This document shows positions 42,893 to 51,157 of a stretch of DNA of 64,000 nucleotides, one piece after another. The position numbers and the translations under genes are program-made. Below the pieces are notes generated by a model. It worked only from the letters and a program-made list of their open reading frames with translations. It was not told the origin of the DNA and ran no database searches. Every line of letters begins with the position of its first letter. Position 1 is the first letter of the stretch. The stretch is from Eubacterium sp. (lineage in GTDB: Bacteria > Bacillota > Clostridia > Lachnospirales > Lachnospiraceae), in contig JAAWJJ010000001.1 of the NCBI GenBank assembly GCA_022796875.1, positions 1 through 64,000 on the forward strand. The letters are read 5' to 3'.

Positions 42893-44920
42893 ATGAATGT
42901 TACGTCTATATTAAAGCGAATAATTGAAAAAAATAGCATATTGTCACCAGTAATCCTGATTGATGAAGAAAGTGTTTTTGAGAATTATATTAAAGATTTG
43001 GAAGAAGTCAGATTGATGAATCAGCCATCAAATATCACACTTACAAGGCAGCTTGCAGACAAAAATGTGCAGTGTATCTGCTTAAGAAAAGAAATTGAGT
43101 TAAGTGGATTAGTAGCATCTGGAAAGGTCAAAAGATTGGATATTACAGCAGAGATGCTATTTAACGAAGTAGAGCCAATAAAGGGAAAAATCAGTGGTGA
43201 GATTCTTCTTTCAGCAAATCAAAAAAAAGTTCTTTTAAGTAATTTCAATAATATATGCAGCTCGTTATCTTACATGGATACTATTGATGAGGAATGTGTT
43301 AAAAGAGAAGTCCTTTTGAACTTATTCGGGAGAAGGGTTTCGTCAAGGGGATTGCTTATTCAGATTCTAAATGGGAAAATCAAACGGGAACAATTATTAT
43401 CATCAGACTTGTTTTCTTTATCAGTAAATTTGCTGAATAAGGAATTATTTGTTTCAATAATTCCTTATTCAAGTTTTGATTGTTTGTTGCCAAAGGTTAT
43501 GATTACATATTCAAAAAATGAATATGGTGAATATGGCGGGGCTTCCTATAATGATTATCTTGTAGATGCATCAGAAACAGATATTGCTTCAATGGCAAGA
43601 TTCATTATGGATAATGCAGATGAACTCATTAATCCAATAGAAGAATTGGATAATATTTATAAATATGCTGAGCCATCAAATTTGACATATGCCATTCCTG
43701 GATTTTTCATTAAGTACATAGCTAAGCATTTAGATTGTTATGTGGACAGGGAAAGATTATGGACTCAGGAAATGAAGAATGCAGGTGCATATGTTTTTGA
43801 GATGAAAAGACTGGAAGAGGCTCTTTCACAAAATATCAATCATCAATATGCTCAGAACAATTTAGAATTTATGTTTGGTGAATACAAGAATATTTTTGCT
43901 AATATGGATTCGTTATATAGAAGGGTAGAGGCATATTATGAAAAATTGGCATTAGTGCCGGATTTCTACTTGAATGATAGATTACATGAGTTGATGTTTT
44001 CTACAAGGCAAAAATATCATAGTGTTATTTCAAAGATAAATGGCCGGCTATGCGATTACTATAATCAATACATGGAGGACAGAAAATCTGTTTTAAAGCA
44101 AAGTGAGTTTATAGATTCCCGCAAATTTAATAGAAGAACCTTATTTGTTTTTGCGGATGGATTCAGATATGAAATGGCAAAGGAACTTATCCAACGATTT
44201 GATGGATATGAAATTGAAGATGTGGATGTGATAGGAGAATTGCCATCTGAAACAGAAATAGGAATGAACAGTTATTTTATCATAGATGAGAAAGTTGAGC
44301 TATCAGATAAAAATGCTTTCGTTTTAAAGATAGATGGAAAGATTGAGTTTTATATCTATGAGTGGCGAAGAAAAAATCTTGAAAAGAAGTTAGGGTGTAA
44401 AGTTATTGATTTTGATGAATTTAAGAAGCAAAGGAATTATTGCGAGAGTGTAATCTTTTTCTTTGATGAGGCTGACATTAATATGCACCATTTTGACAGT
44501 GCATCAAAGATGTCAGATGCAATTGATAATTTAGAGAAGATTATTAGATATACTCTTGGAAGAGAGTATGATGTGGTTCTTTTATCAGACCATGGATTTG
44601 TCGATATTCAAAAGAAGATTAATGTACAGGACAAGAGCATAACAAGTGAAAAGAAAAAAAGCAGATACCTGATTTTGGATAAAACTGAAAATGCTAAAGA
44701 TATGTTCTATATTGATTCGATTGATGGAGCAAATTATTTAGAGCTGAGGAACAAAAAGCTATGCTTTATCAATTCCTCAAATGCTCTGAAAGAAACCGGC
44801 AAATATAATCACGGCGGAATATCTTTCCAGGAGAATGTGATCACTGGTTTTATCATTCATGGTGCAAAAGAAGAGGTTGAAAAAGAGCATAGATTGGTTA
44901 TGAGGTCTGTACAGGACTAA
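42893..44920 (+). CDS. pglZ: BREX phosphatase-fold protein PglZ
   Basis: 675 residues from ATG 42893; a GTG two codons earlier lies inside the AGGAGG site. Alkaline-phosphatase-superfamily metal motifs are seen at FVFADGFRYEMAKEL (about 418), LLSDHGFVD (about 562) and YNHGGIS (about 640). PglZ is required for BREX defence and carries a metal-dependent nuclease/phosphatase fold. It is on the short side for type 1 PglZ. It ends the recognisable BREX core; a BrxL gene, expected next, is absent. Confidence 0.9.
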   Translation: MNVTSILKRIIEKNSILSPVILIDEESVFENYIKDLEEVRLMNQPSNITLTRQLADKNVQCICLRKEIELSGLVASGKVKRLDITAEMLFNEVEPIKGKISGEILLSANQKKVLLSNFNNICSSLSYMDTIDEECVKREVLLNLFGRRVSSRGLLIQILNGKIKREQLLSSDLFSLSVNLLNKELFVSIIPYSSFDCLLPKVMITYSKNEYGEYGGASYNDYLVDASETDIASMARFIMDNADELINPIEELDNIYKYAEPSNLTYAIPGFFIKYIAKHLDCYVDRERLWTQEMKNAGAYVFEMKRLEEALSQNINHQYAQNNLEFMFGEYKNIFANMDSLYRRVEAYYEKLALVPDFYLNDRLHELMFSTRQKYHSVISKINGRLCDYYNQYMEDRKSVLKQSEFIDSRKFNRRTLFVFADGFRYEMAKELIQRFDGYEIEDVDVIGELPSETEIGMNSYFIIDEKVELSDKNAFVLKIDGKIEFYIYEWRRKNLEKKLGCKVIDFDEFKKQRNYCESVIFFFDEADINMHHFDSASKMSDAIDNLEKIIRYTLGREYDVVLLSDHGFVDIQKKINVQDKSITSEKKKSRYLILDKTENAKDMFYIDSIDGANYLELRNKKLCFINSSNALKETGKYNHGGISFQENVITGFIIHGAKEEVEKEHRLVMRSVQD

Positions 44921-44993
44921 AGGGGAAAAACAGATAAATGGAGTTGAGATTACGATAGTTACGTGGAATCCTGATTCATATGGAAAGGAGTGA
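44919..44993 (+). pseudogene. possible remnant of a phospholipase-D-like domain
   Basis: One frame between pglZ and the next gene reads GEKQINGVEITIVTW then NPDSYGKE and a stop. The pattern G-V-x-x-x-V-T-W-x-P-x-x-Y occurs in PLD-type nuclease domains at the end of some helicases. It has no start codon and overlaps the pglZ stop, so it is either decayed coding sequence left by a deletion or chance. The fragment is too short for certainty. Confidence 0.3.
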
Positions 44994-44999
44994 CACCGA

Positions 45000-45452
45000 A
45001 TGATTGATGTATATACAGAGAAAAAAGAGTCAGAAGATTGGATTCTTCAAAATGATTTGTATTTTAATTTGAATACAGGTAATGAAGAAATGTCCGAAAA
45101 TGAAATAAATCTTATTCAGCAGGTGGATGAGGCAAAAGTGACACCGGATAAGCACATTGAAACAAAGTATGGATTAGGTACAATTCGTAATTTGTCATCC
45201 GGATGCAAGACATTACTCAATATTGTAAAACATCCTGATAAAGTGGTGTGCGTAGAGGAATGTGGTCCGAATGTGCTTAAAATTATTTTTACAATGGATA
45301 ATATAAAGATTTATATGTCAAGACCAACGCTTGTAGATATTCCGGATGATGCAAAAATCAGATTTAATGATTCAGATACAGTGATTGGGAGCAAAGGATA
45401 TAATGCCTGGTGGAGCAAAGAGTATGAAAGGAGAGAAGCGGATGATTTATAA
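45000..45452 (+). CDS. DUF4869-like protein of BREX-associated cassette
   Basis: 150 residues, no membrane segment. The order YFN, then VDEAKVTPDKHIETKYGLGT, then LSSGCKTLLNIVKHPDKVVC, EECGPNVLKIIF and IKIYMSRP resembles DUF4869 proteins of Firmicutes, which share a D-V-D-x-S, L-G-x-I, L-S-G-G-x-K-T-L and A-C-G-D-N pattern. The function of that family is unknown. AAAGGAG precedes the ATG. It overlaps the next gene by 11 bp and forms a tight three-gene cassette in place of brxL. Confidence 0.65.
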   Translation: MIDVYTEKKESEDWILQNDLYFNLNTGNEEMSENEINLIQQVDEAKVTPDKHIETKYGLGTIRNLSSGCKTLLNIVKHPDKVVCVEECGPNVLKIIFTMDNIKIYMSRPTLVDIPDDAKIRFNDSDTVIGSKGYNAWWSKEYERREADDL

Positions 45453-45843
45453 AAATATTGCATTTAAGGCGGATCCGTTTTCATACGAATTAGTGTTTGA
45501 TGACAGAATAACTCTCGTTGGTGGAGATAGCGGTACAGGCAAAACTGTTCTTTATGAAATGTTAGGAGATCTGAGATTAACTGACGGGTATAAGGCTATT
45601 AAATTGTTCAATTACAAATCAGATAACCTATTAGAGGCAGTTAGACAGTGCAGGGATAATTTTATCGTGATTGATAATGCGGATATTTTGATTAATGATG
45701 AAATAAGAAGATTCATTAATTTTGAATTTTCCAATCAATATATGCTTTTTTTAAGAAATTGTGACGGACTCAATGTATCAGATAAGAGTTTTAAAGTGTT
45801 GCAACTTGATGATAACAGGATAACGTTGGAAGAGGAGTTGTAA
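45442..45843 (+). CDS. very small P-loop ATPase-like protein
   Basis: 133 residues from ATG 45442 (GAAAGGAG eight bases upstream). DDRITLVGGDSGTGKTVLYE holds Walker A GDSGTGKT at about residues 25-32, and FIVIDNADILINDE is a Walker B with Asp-Asn-Ala-Asp at about 71-79. The rest is too short for a full AAA+ or ABC domain. Its size and single P-loop recall BrxF, the small P-loop protein of type 3 BREX, but similarity is not demonstrated. Coupled to both neighbours (11-bp overlap, 1-bp gap). Confidence 0.75.
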   Translation: MIYKNIAFKADPFSYELVFDDRITLVGGDSGTGKTVLYEMLGDLRLTDGYKAIKLFNYKSDNLLEAVRQCRDNFIVIDNADILINDEIRRFINFEFSNQYMLFLRNCDGLNVSDKSFKVLQLDDNRITLEEEL

Positions 45844-45844
45844 T

Positions 45845-46516
45845 ATGAAATATTTATGGACAGAAGATACCGGTGCAGGACTTCATTTTTGGAGATTGGT
45901 TAACCAACTTATCTTTGATAATGAACTTGCAATCGAAAGTAAAGAAAACAATCAGGGTATCCTGGATGCCCTTACAGTTTTAGAACCCGAAGATGACGAC
46001 GAGTATTATATCGCGTTTGATTATGTAGTAGACAATCAAGATATTCGTAATAAGTATCGTATGCTGAGAACAATAGCACAAAAGTCAGAAAGGAAGATTA
46101 TAATTCTTGATATGATATGTTTTGAATATCTGATCCTTGCCTTTGATAAACTGGTGGCATGGACGGGTACTGGAAAGACAGATAAAATCAAGATTCGTAA
46201 AGAAATTTTAGCTGCAATTGAGAATCATAAAATCAACTTGTTAAAGATTGATGACGAGAAGACATTACAGTATTTATCTGGATTTAAGAGGTATTCTACA
46301 GAGCGAATCATGAAATCATTAGTTGGAGAATTTACACAAAACGAGAAGTGGTCTGTTAAGGGGCAGCTTATGGGTGAATGCTGGTATAAGGATTGTTGTG
46401 TATCTGAATATCCGGATAATCTAAGGTGTGGTGAACCAGAGGTTGAAGATGGAAGTGAGAAGATGAGGATGTTGATACAGTCGGAAAGTGTGCAGAAAGT
46501 ATGGAATCAAATCTAA
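45845..46516 (+). CDS. acidic protein of unknown fold, last gene of the island
   Basis: 223 residues starting YLWTEDTGAGLHFWRLVNQL. An acidic E-D near the start, followed by YYIAFDYVVDNQD at about 55-67 and a helix IIILDMICFEYLILAFD, is faintly like the spaced acidic motifs of TOPRIM/DUF4435 nucleases paired with ATPases. The C-terminus has clustered cysteines (GECWYKDCCVSEY, LRCG) that could bind zinc. No confident family. It follows the P-loop gene by one base, so the two products probably act together. Confidence 0.7.
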   Translation: MKYLWTEDTGAGLHFWRLVNQLIFDNELAIESKENNQGILDALTVLEPEDDDEYYIAFDYVVDNQDIRNKYRMLRTIAQKSERKIIILDMICFEYLILAFDKLVAWTGTGKTDKIKIRKEILAAIENHKINLLKIDDEKTLQYLSGFKRYSTERIMKSLVGEFTQNEKWSVKGQLMGECWYKDCCVSEYPDNLRCGEPEVEDGSEKMRMLIQSESVQKVWNQI

Positions 46517-46696
46517 TGTTTTGGTAAATTACGCAAAACTGATACTATCGTGTAGTGCCTAAAATTTCGGTTGTAAAATCATCTGTTTCGTATTATTATT
46601 TTCTCAGGTGAACCTGCTTTGCGATAATCAACAATCAATCATTGATAATCAGCAATCAACACAAACCGTCTGTTATTTTGCAAAAAGGAGAAAAAT

Positions 46697-47626
46697 ATGA
46701 TTCAAAAACTGATCACAAAAATAAAACAGGTCAACGCTCCGATCGTAGTCGGCCTGGATCCTATGTTAAACTACATTCCGCAGCACATCAAAGAAAAAGC
46801 GTTCGCGGAGTTTGGGGAAACTCCGGCGGGGGCGGCAGAAGCGGTATGGCAGTTTAACAAAGAAATTATAGACAACGTATATGACCTGATCCCGGCCGTG
46901 AAGCCTCAGATTGCGATGTATGAACAGTTTGGCGTCGAGGGCATCAAGGCGTTCCAGAAAACAGTAGATTACTGCCATGAAAAAGATCTGGTGGTCATCG
47001 GCGATATTAAACGCGGCGATATCGGCTCGACTTCCGCCGCATATGCCGCCGGGCATCTGGGAAAGACCGTGATCGGCTCAAAATGTTATAGCACGTTTAA
47101 CGAAGACTTTGTAACGGTCAATCCGTATCTGGGCACGGACGGTGTCAAACCGTTTGTGGACGTGTGCAGAGAAGAGAAAAAAGGATTGTTTATTCTGGTG
47201 AAGACATCCAATCCGTCCAGCGGGGAATTTCAGGACAGAATAGCAGACGGCAGGCCGCTCTACGAACTGGTTGCCGAAAAAGTGGCGGAGTGGGGAAGCG
47301 AATGCATGAGTGATACATATAGTTATATAGGGGCCGTTGTCGGGGCGACGTATCCGGAAATCGGGAAATCGCTGCGGAAAGTCATGCCGAAGAGTTTTAT
47401 CCTTGTGCCGGGTTACGGAGCGCAGGGCGGAAAAGGAGCGGATCTCGTACATTATTTCAACGAGGACGGCCTCGGTGCGATCGTAAATTCTTCACGCGGA
47501 ATTATCGCCGCATACAAACAGGAAAAATATGTGTCTTTTGGTGAAATAAATTTTGCGGAAGCGTCACGTGCAGCCGTCGCAGATATGGCGGCCGATATTA
47601 ACGGAGCGCTGGAAAACGCAAAATAA
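46697..47626 (+). CDS. pyrF: orotidine 5'-phosphate decarboxylase
   Basis: 309 residues, the longer type 2 form common in Clostridia. The catalytic loop VIGDIKRGDIGSTSAAYA and phosphate-binding LVPGYGAQGGKGADL are intact. It makes UMP from OMP. AAAGGAG lies eight bases upstream. The 180-bp gap before it is AT-rich, holds a 16-bp direct repeat (GATAATCA, then CAATCAA), and forms the right edge of the BREX island. It begins the pyrF-pyrK-pyrD operon. Confidence 0.95.
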   Translation: MIQKLITKIKQVNAPIVVGLDPMLNYIPQHIKEKAFAEFGETPAGAAEAVWQFNKEIIDNVYDLIPAVKPQIAMYEQFGVEGIKAFQKTVDYCHEKDLVVIGDIKRGDIGSTSAAYAAGHLGKTVIGSKCYSTFNEDFVTVNPYLGTDGVKPFVDVCREEKKGLFILVKTSNPSSGEFQDRIADGRPLYELVAEKVAEWGSECMSDTYSYIGAVVGATYPEIGKSLRKVMPKSFILVPGYGAQGGKGADLVHYFNEDGLGAIVNSSRGIIAAYKQEKYVSFGEINFAEASRAAVADMAADINGALENAK

Positions 47627-47721
47627 ATAAAAAAACCGGAAACTGCAAAGCAAATGAAGAAGTCAGAAACAGCGGAGCAATTAAAAAAGCAGGTTTTCAC
47701 CTGTGCGTTTAGGAGAAAGTT

Positions 47722-48489
47722 ATGGGGGAAAAGAAAAAAGAAACAGCAGTTGTGATCCGTCAGGATTCCATCGCGCCGAATATTTACAGCATGTGGCTGC
47801 GAACGGACGAGATTGCGCGGTATGCGAAACCGGGTCAGTTTGTATCGTTATATTGCAAAGATCAGAGTCATCTTCTGCCGCGGCCAATCAGTATTTGTGA
47901 AATCGATAAAGAAGATAATGCTTTGCGCCTTGTATACCGTGTGGCTGGATGGGGAACCGAAGAATTTTCCAGATTGAAAATAGGAAGTTCGGTCGATGTA
48001 ATCGGACCGTTGGGGAACGGATTTCCGTTAAAAGGGAAAAAAGCGTTTTTGATCGGCGGCGGCATCGGCGTACCTCCGCTTTTGGAGTTGGCAAAGACGC
48101 TGGACTGTGAGAAAAGTATCGTGCTTGGCTTTCAGGAAGATACTTACCTCACAAAAGAATTTTCCAAATACGGCCCGGTATATGTGGCGACGGAAGACGG
48201 CAGCCACGGCGTGAACGGCAATGTGCTGGACGCCGTCCGTGAAAACGGCCTGGAAGCGGAAATAATATATGCCTGCGGACCGCTGCCAATGTTGAAGGCA
48301 TTAAAAGAATTTGCCGCACAGAAAAAGATGGAATGTTGGATATCCATGGAAGAAAAAATGGCCTGCGGCATCGGCGCCTGTTTATCGTGTGTCTGCCGCT
48401 CGAAAAACACGGACGCGCATACAAATGTAAAGAACAAAAGAATCTGTACCGAAGGTCCGGTATTCCGTGCAGAGGAGGTGGAACTTTGA
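47722..48489 (+). CDS. pyrK: dihydroorotate dehydrogenase electron-transfer subunit
   Basis: 255 residues. The FAD region RPISICEID, NAD region FLIGGGIGVPPLLELAK, and the [2Fe-2S] site CGIGACLSC with a distal Cys (KRICTEGPVF) are all present. PyrK passes electrons from PyrD to NAD+. Its TGA overlaps the pyrD ATG. GGAGAAAG precedes the start. Confidence 0.95.
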   Translation: MGEKKKETAVVIRQDSIAPNIYSMWLRTDEIARYAKPGQFVSLYCKDQSHLLPRPISICEIDKEDNALRLVYRVAGWGTEEFSRLKIGSSVDVIGPLGNGFPLKGKKAFLIGGGIGVPPLLELAKTLDCEKSIVLGFQEDTYLTKEFSKYGPVYVATEDGSHGVNGNVLDAVRENGLEAEIIYACGPLPMLKALKEFAAQKKMECWISMEEKMACGIGACLSCVCRSKNTDAHTNVKNKRICTEGPVFRAEEVEL

Positions 48490-49391
48490 TGAATACAAAA
48501 GTAAAGATTGCCGGTGTAACGCTCAATAATCCCGTGATGACGGCTTCCGGGACTTTTGGTTCGGGAAAAGAGTATTCCGAGTTCGTCAATTTAAATAAGC
48601 TGGGCGCGGTTGTGACAAAAGGCGTGGCCAATGTTCCATGGCCGGGAAATCCGACTCCGCGTATCGCTGAAGTAAGCAGCGGCATGTTAAATGCGATCGG
48701 CCTGCAAAATCCGGGCATCGACCTGTTTATTCAGAGGGATCTTCCGTTTTTAAAACAGTTTGATACCAAAATTATCGTAAATGTATGCGGAAAAACCGTA
48801 GAAGACTATTGCGAGGTTGTGGAAAAACTGTCCGACCAGCCGGTGGACCTGCTGGAAATCAATATTTCCTGCCCGAATGTGAAAGAAGGCGGTATTGCTT
48901 TCGGCCAGGAGCCAAAGGCAGTGGAACAGATTACAAAAGAAATAAAAAAACATGCGAAGCAGCCGGTAATTATGAAGCTTTCTCCGAATGTCACGAGCAT
49001 TACTGCCATGGCAAAAGCGGCGGAATCCGGCGGTGCGGATGCGATTTCATTAATTAACACGCTTACTGGTATGAAGATCGACGTCAATAAAAGGACGTTT
49101 GCCATTGCCAACCGTACCGGAGGATTATCCGGGCCGGCGATCCGTCCGATTGCCGTCCGCATGGTTTACCAGACGGCGCAGGCGGTAAGGCTGCCGATCA
49201 TCGGTATGGGCGGGATCGGAAATACGGAAGACGCCCTGGAATTTATCCTGGCAGGAGCTACGGCGGTAGCGATCGGAACGGCTAATTTTGCAAATCCTTA
49301 TGTAACGGAAGAAGTCGCGGACGGCATCCGCCAGTATATGGAATCCAACCATATACAGGATATGAAAGAACTGGTCGGCGCAGTGCGTTAA
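48489..49391 (+). CDS. pyrD: dihydroorotate dehydrogenase B catalytic subunit
   Basis: 300 residues from ATG 48489, with GAGGAGG just upstream; the frame is open further upstream inside pyrK. The FMN enzyme motifs are MTASGTFGSGKEY, catalytic cysteine loop INISCPNVKEGG, and IGMGGIGNTEDALEF. It oxidises dihydroorotate to orotate, with electrons leaving through PyrK. A pyrE gene, often next in such operons, is not here. Confidence 0.96.
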   Translation: MNTKVKIAGVTLNNPVMTASGTFGSGKEYSEFVNLNKLGAVVTKGVANVPWPGNPTPRIAEVSSGMLNAIGLQNPGIDLFIQRDLPFLKQFDTKIIVNVCGKTVEDYCEVVEKLSDQPVDLLEINISCPNVKEGGIAFGQEPKAVEQITKEIKKHAKQPVIMKLSPNVTSITAMAKAAESGGADAISLINTLTGMKIDVNKRTFAIANRTGGLSGPAIRPIAVRMVYQTAQAVRLPIIGMGGIGNTEDALEFILAGATAVAIGTANFANPYVTEEVADGIRQYMESNHIQDMKELVGAVR

Positions 49392-49489
49392 AAAATTTTC
49401 GGGAAAATCCTGCGCGCTGCCCGGGCATGGAAAAAAGAAATCGGCAGAAAGTGTTTGAAAAGAAAAATTTATTGGAAAGAGTTAGAAAT

Positions 49490-50419
49490 ATGATTTATGA
49501 AAACGTATTAGAAGCAATAGGAAACACTCCCCTGATCCGCCTGAACCGTCTGACGGAGGCGGACAGCGCGGAAGTACTGGTAAAATTTGAGGGGTTAAAC
49601 GTAGGCGGCTCGATTAAAACCCGAACCGCTTACAATATGATAAACGAAGCGGAAAAGCAGGGAATAATCCATAAAGATACGGTTATTGTGGAGCCGACAA
49701 GCGGAAACCAGGGAATCGGACTGGCGCTTGTCGGCGCTGTTCGTGGATATAAAACGAGAATTATCATGCCGGATTCGGTCAGCGAGGAACGGCGTAAACT
49801 GATGCGCCATTACGGCGCGGAAGTCGTTCTGGTCCATGACGACGGAGATATCGGGAAATGTATCGACACATGCCTGCAAAAAGCGCTTCAAATGGCAAAA
49901 GAGGATAAAAACGTATTTGTACCGCAGCAGTTTGCCAACCCGGCGAACCCGCAGGTGCACAGAGATCAGACGGCGCAGGAAATCCTTGACCAGACAGGCA
50001 GGCCGATTCACGGGTTCTGTTCTGGAATCGGTACCGGCGGAACGATTACCGGGATCGGGGAAGTACTGCGTGAGAAAAATCCGCAAATGGAAATCTGGGC
50101 GGTGGAGCCGCAGCATGCGGCAATTTTATCTGGCGGTTCGATCGGGACACATCTGCAAATGGGAATCGGCGACGGACTCATACCGGAGATTTTAAATCAG
50201 CAGATTTACGATGATATTTGTATTATTACGGATGAGGAAGCGATTCAGACCGCAAAAGATCTGGCGTTAAAAGAGGGAATCATGTGCGGAATATCGAGCG
50301 GCACGAACGTTGCGGCGGCGATCCGCCTGGCCAGGAAACTGGGAAAAGGAAAGACTGTAGTTACGATCCTGCCGGATACCGCGGAGCGGTATTTTTCCAC
50401 GCCGCTATTCGGAGAATAA
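49490..50419 (+). CDS. cysteine synthase family PLP enzyme
   Basis: 309 residues from ATG 49490; the frame extends to 49427 without a good ribosome site. PLP lysine in GGSIKTRTAYNMI, TSGNQGIGLALVGA and the phosphate cup GTGGTITGIGE identify the O-acetylserine sulfhydrylase fold. The usual TSGNTG loop is TSGNQG, seen in a Clostridial subgroup. Most likely it forms cysteine from O-acetylserine and sulfide in the cytoplasm. It lies 98 bp after pyrD. Confidence 0.88.
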   Translation: MIYENVLEAIGNTPLIRLNRLTEADSAEVLVKFEGLNVGGSIKTRTAYNMINEAEKQGIIHKDTVIVEPTSGNQGIGLALVGAVRGYKTRIIMPDSVSEERRKLMRHYGAEVVLVHDDGDIGKCIDTCLQKALQMAKEDKNVFVPQQFANPANPQVHRDQTAQEILDQTGRPIHGFCSGIGTGGTITGIGEVLREKNPQMEIWAVEPQHAAILSGGSIGTHLQMGIGDGLIPEILNQQIYDDICIITDEEAIQTAKDLALKEGIMCGISSGTNVAAAIRLARKLGKGKTVVTILPDTAERYFSTPLFGE

Positions 50420-50452
50420 ACTGTTGTAGAGAGAAAATAGAGGTATCTTTTT

Positions 50453-51157
50453 GTGAAAGAATACAAAATTATGCTTGTGGACGACGAGCCGGACATTTTG
50501 GACCTGCTGGAAAAGGCTCTGAATATAGAGGGATTTTACAATATTACGAAAGCAGATCACGGCCTTTCGGCCATAAGCGCCTGCCGGGAAATACAGCCGG
50601 ATATGATAATCCTGGACGTTATGCTGCCTGATATCGACGGGTATGAAGTATGTAGGCGGATACGGGAATTTTCCCATTGTCCTATCCTGTTTCTTTCTTC
50701 CAGAAATGACGAACTCGATAAAATACTCGGGCTGGCGGTCGGCGGCGACGACTATGTTACCAAACCGTTCAGCCCGAGAGAAGTGGCATACCGGGTAAAA
50801 GCCGGATTACGCCGCGCCGAATATAAGCAGGTTCCGATACGGAAAGAGGATTGGGCAATTGGGGAACTGAAGATAGACGCCGACGGCTGCCGGGTGTTTA
50901 AAAATGACAGGGAGGTCGAACTGACCGCACGGGAATTTGAGATTTTACGGTATCTGGCAGAGAATCCCGGTCGGGTAATCAGCCGGGAACGCCTGTATGA
51001 AAGCGTCTGGGGAGAGGATGGCATCGGATGCGACAATACGATGATGGTACACATACGCCATTTGCGTGAAAAGATAGAGGAGGATCCGGCAAAACCAAAA
51101 TATATCATTACAAAGAAAGGACTGGGTTATAAGCTGGTGAATCCGTATGAAAAATAG
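50453..51157 (+). CDS. OmpR-family response regulator
   Basis: 234 residues from a GTG start. The receiver has acidic pocket DDEPD and phospho-acceptor Asp near 55 (MIILDVMLPDIDG). The C-terminal winged helix has LTAREFEILRYLAENPGRVI and VHIRHLREKIEEDP. It overlaps the kinase gene by 11 bp. The pair probably regulates the downstream ABC transporter. Confidence 0.94.
   Translation: MKEYKIMLVDDEPDILDLLEKALNIEGFYNITKADHGLSAISACREIQPDMIILDVMLPDIDGYEVCRRIREFSHCPILFLSSRNDELDKILGLAVGGDDYVTKPFSPREVAYRVKAGLRRAEYKQVPIRKEDWAIGELKIDADGCRVFKNDREVELTAREFEILRYLAENPGRVISRERLYESVWGEDGIGCDNTMMVHIRHLREKIEEDPAKPKYIITKKGLGYKLVNPYEK

Noticed and set aside
46519..46696. Integration attachment site in a tRNA gene
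   Set aside because: No tRNA-like fold is seen at either edge of the island, and no integrase gene is present.
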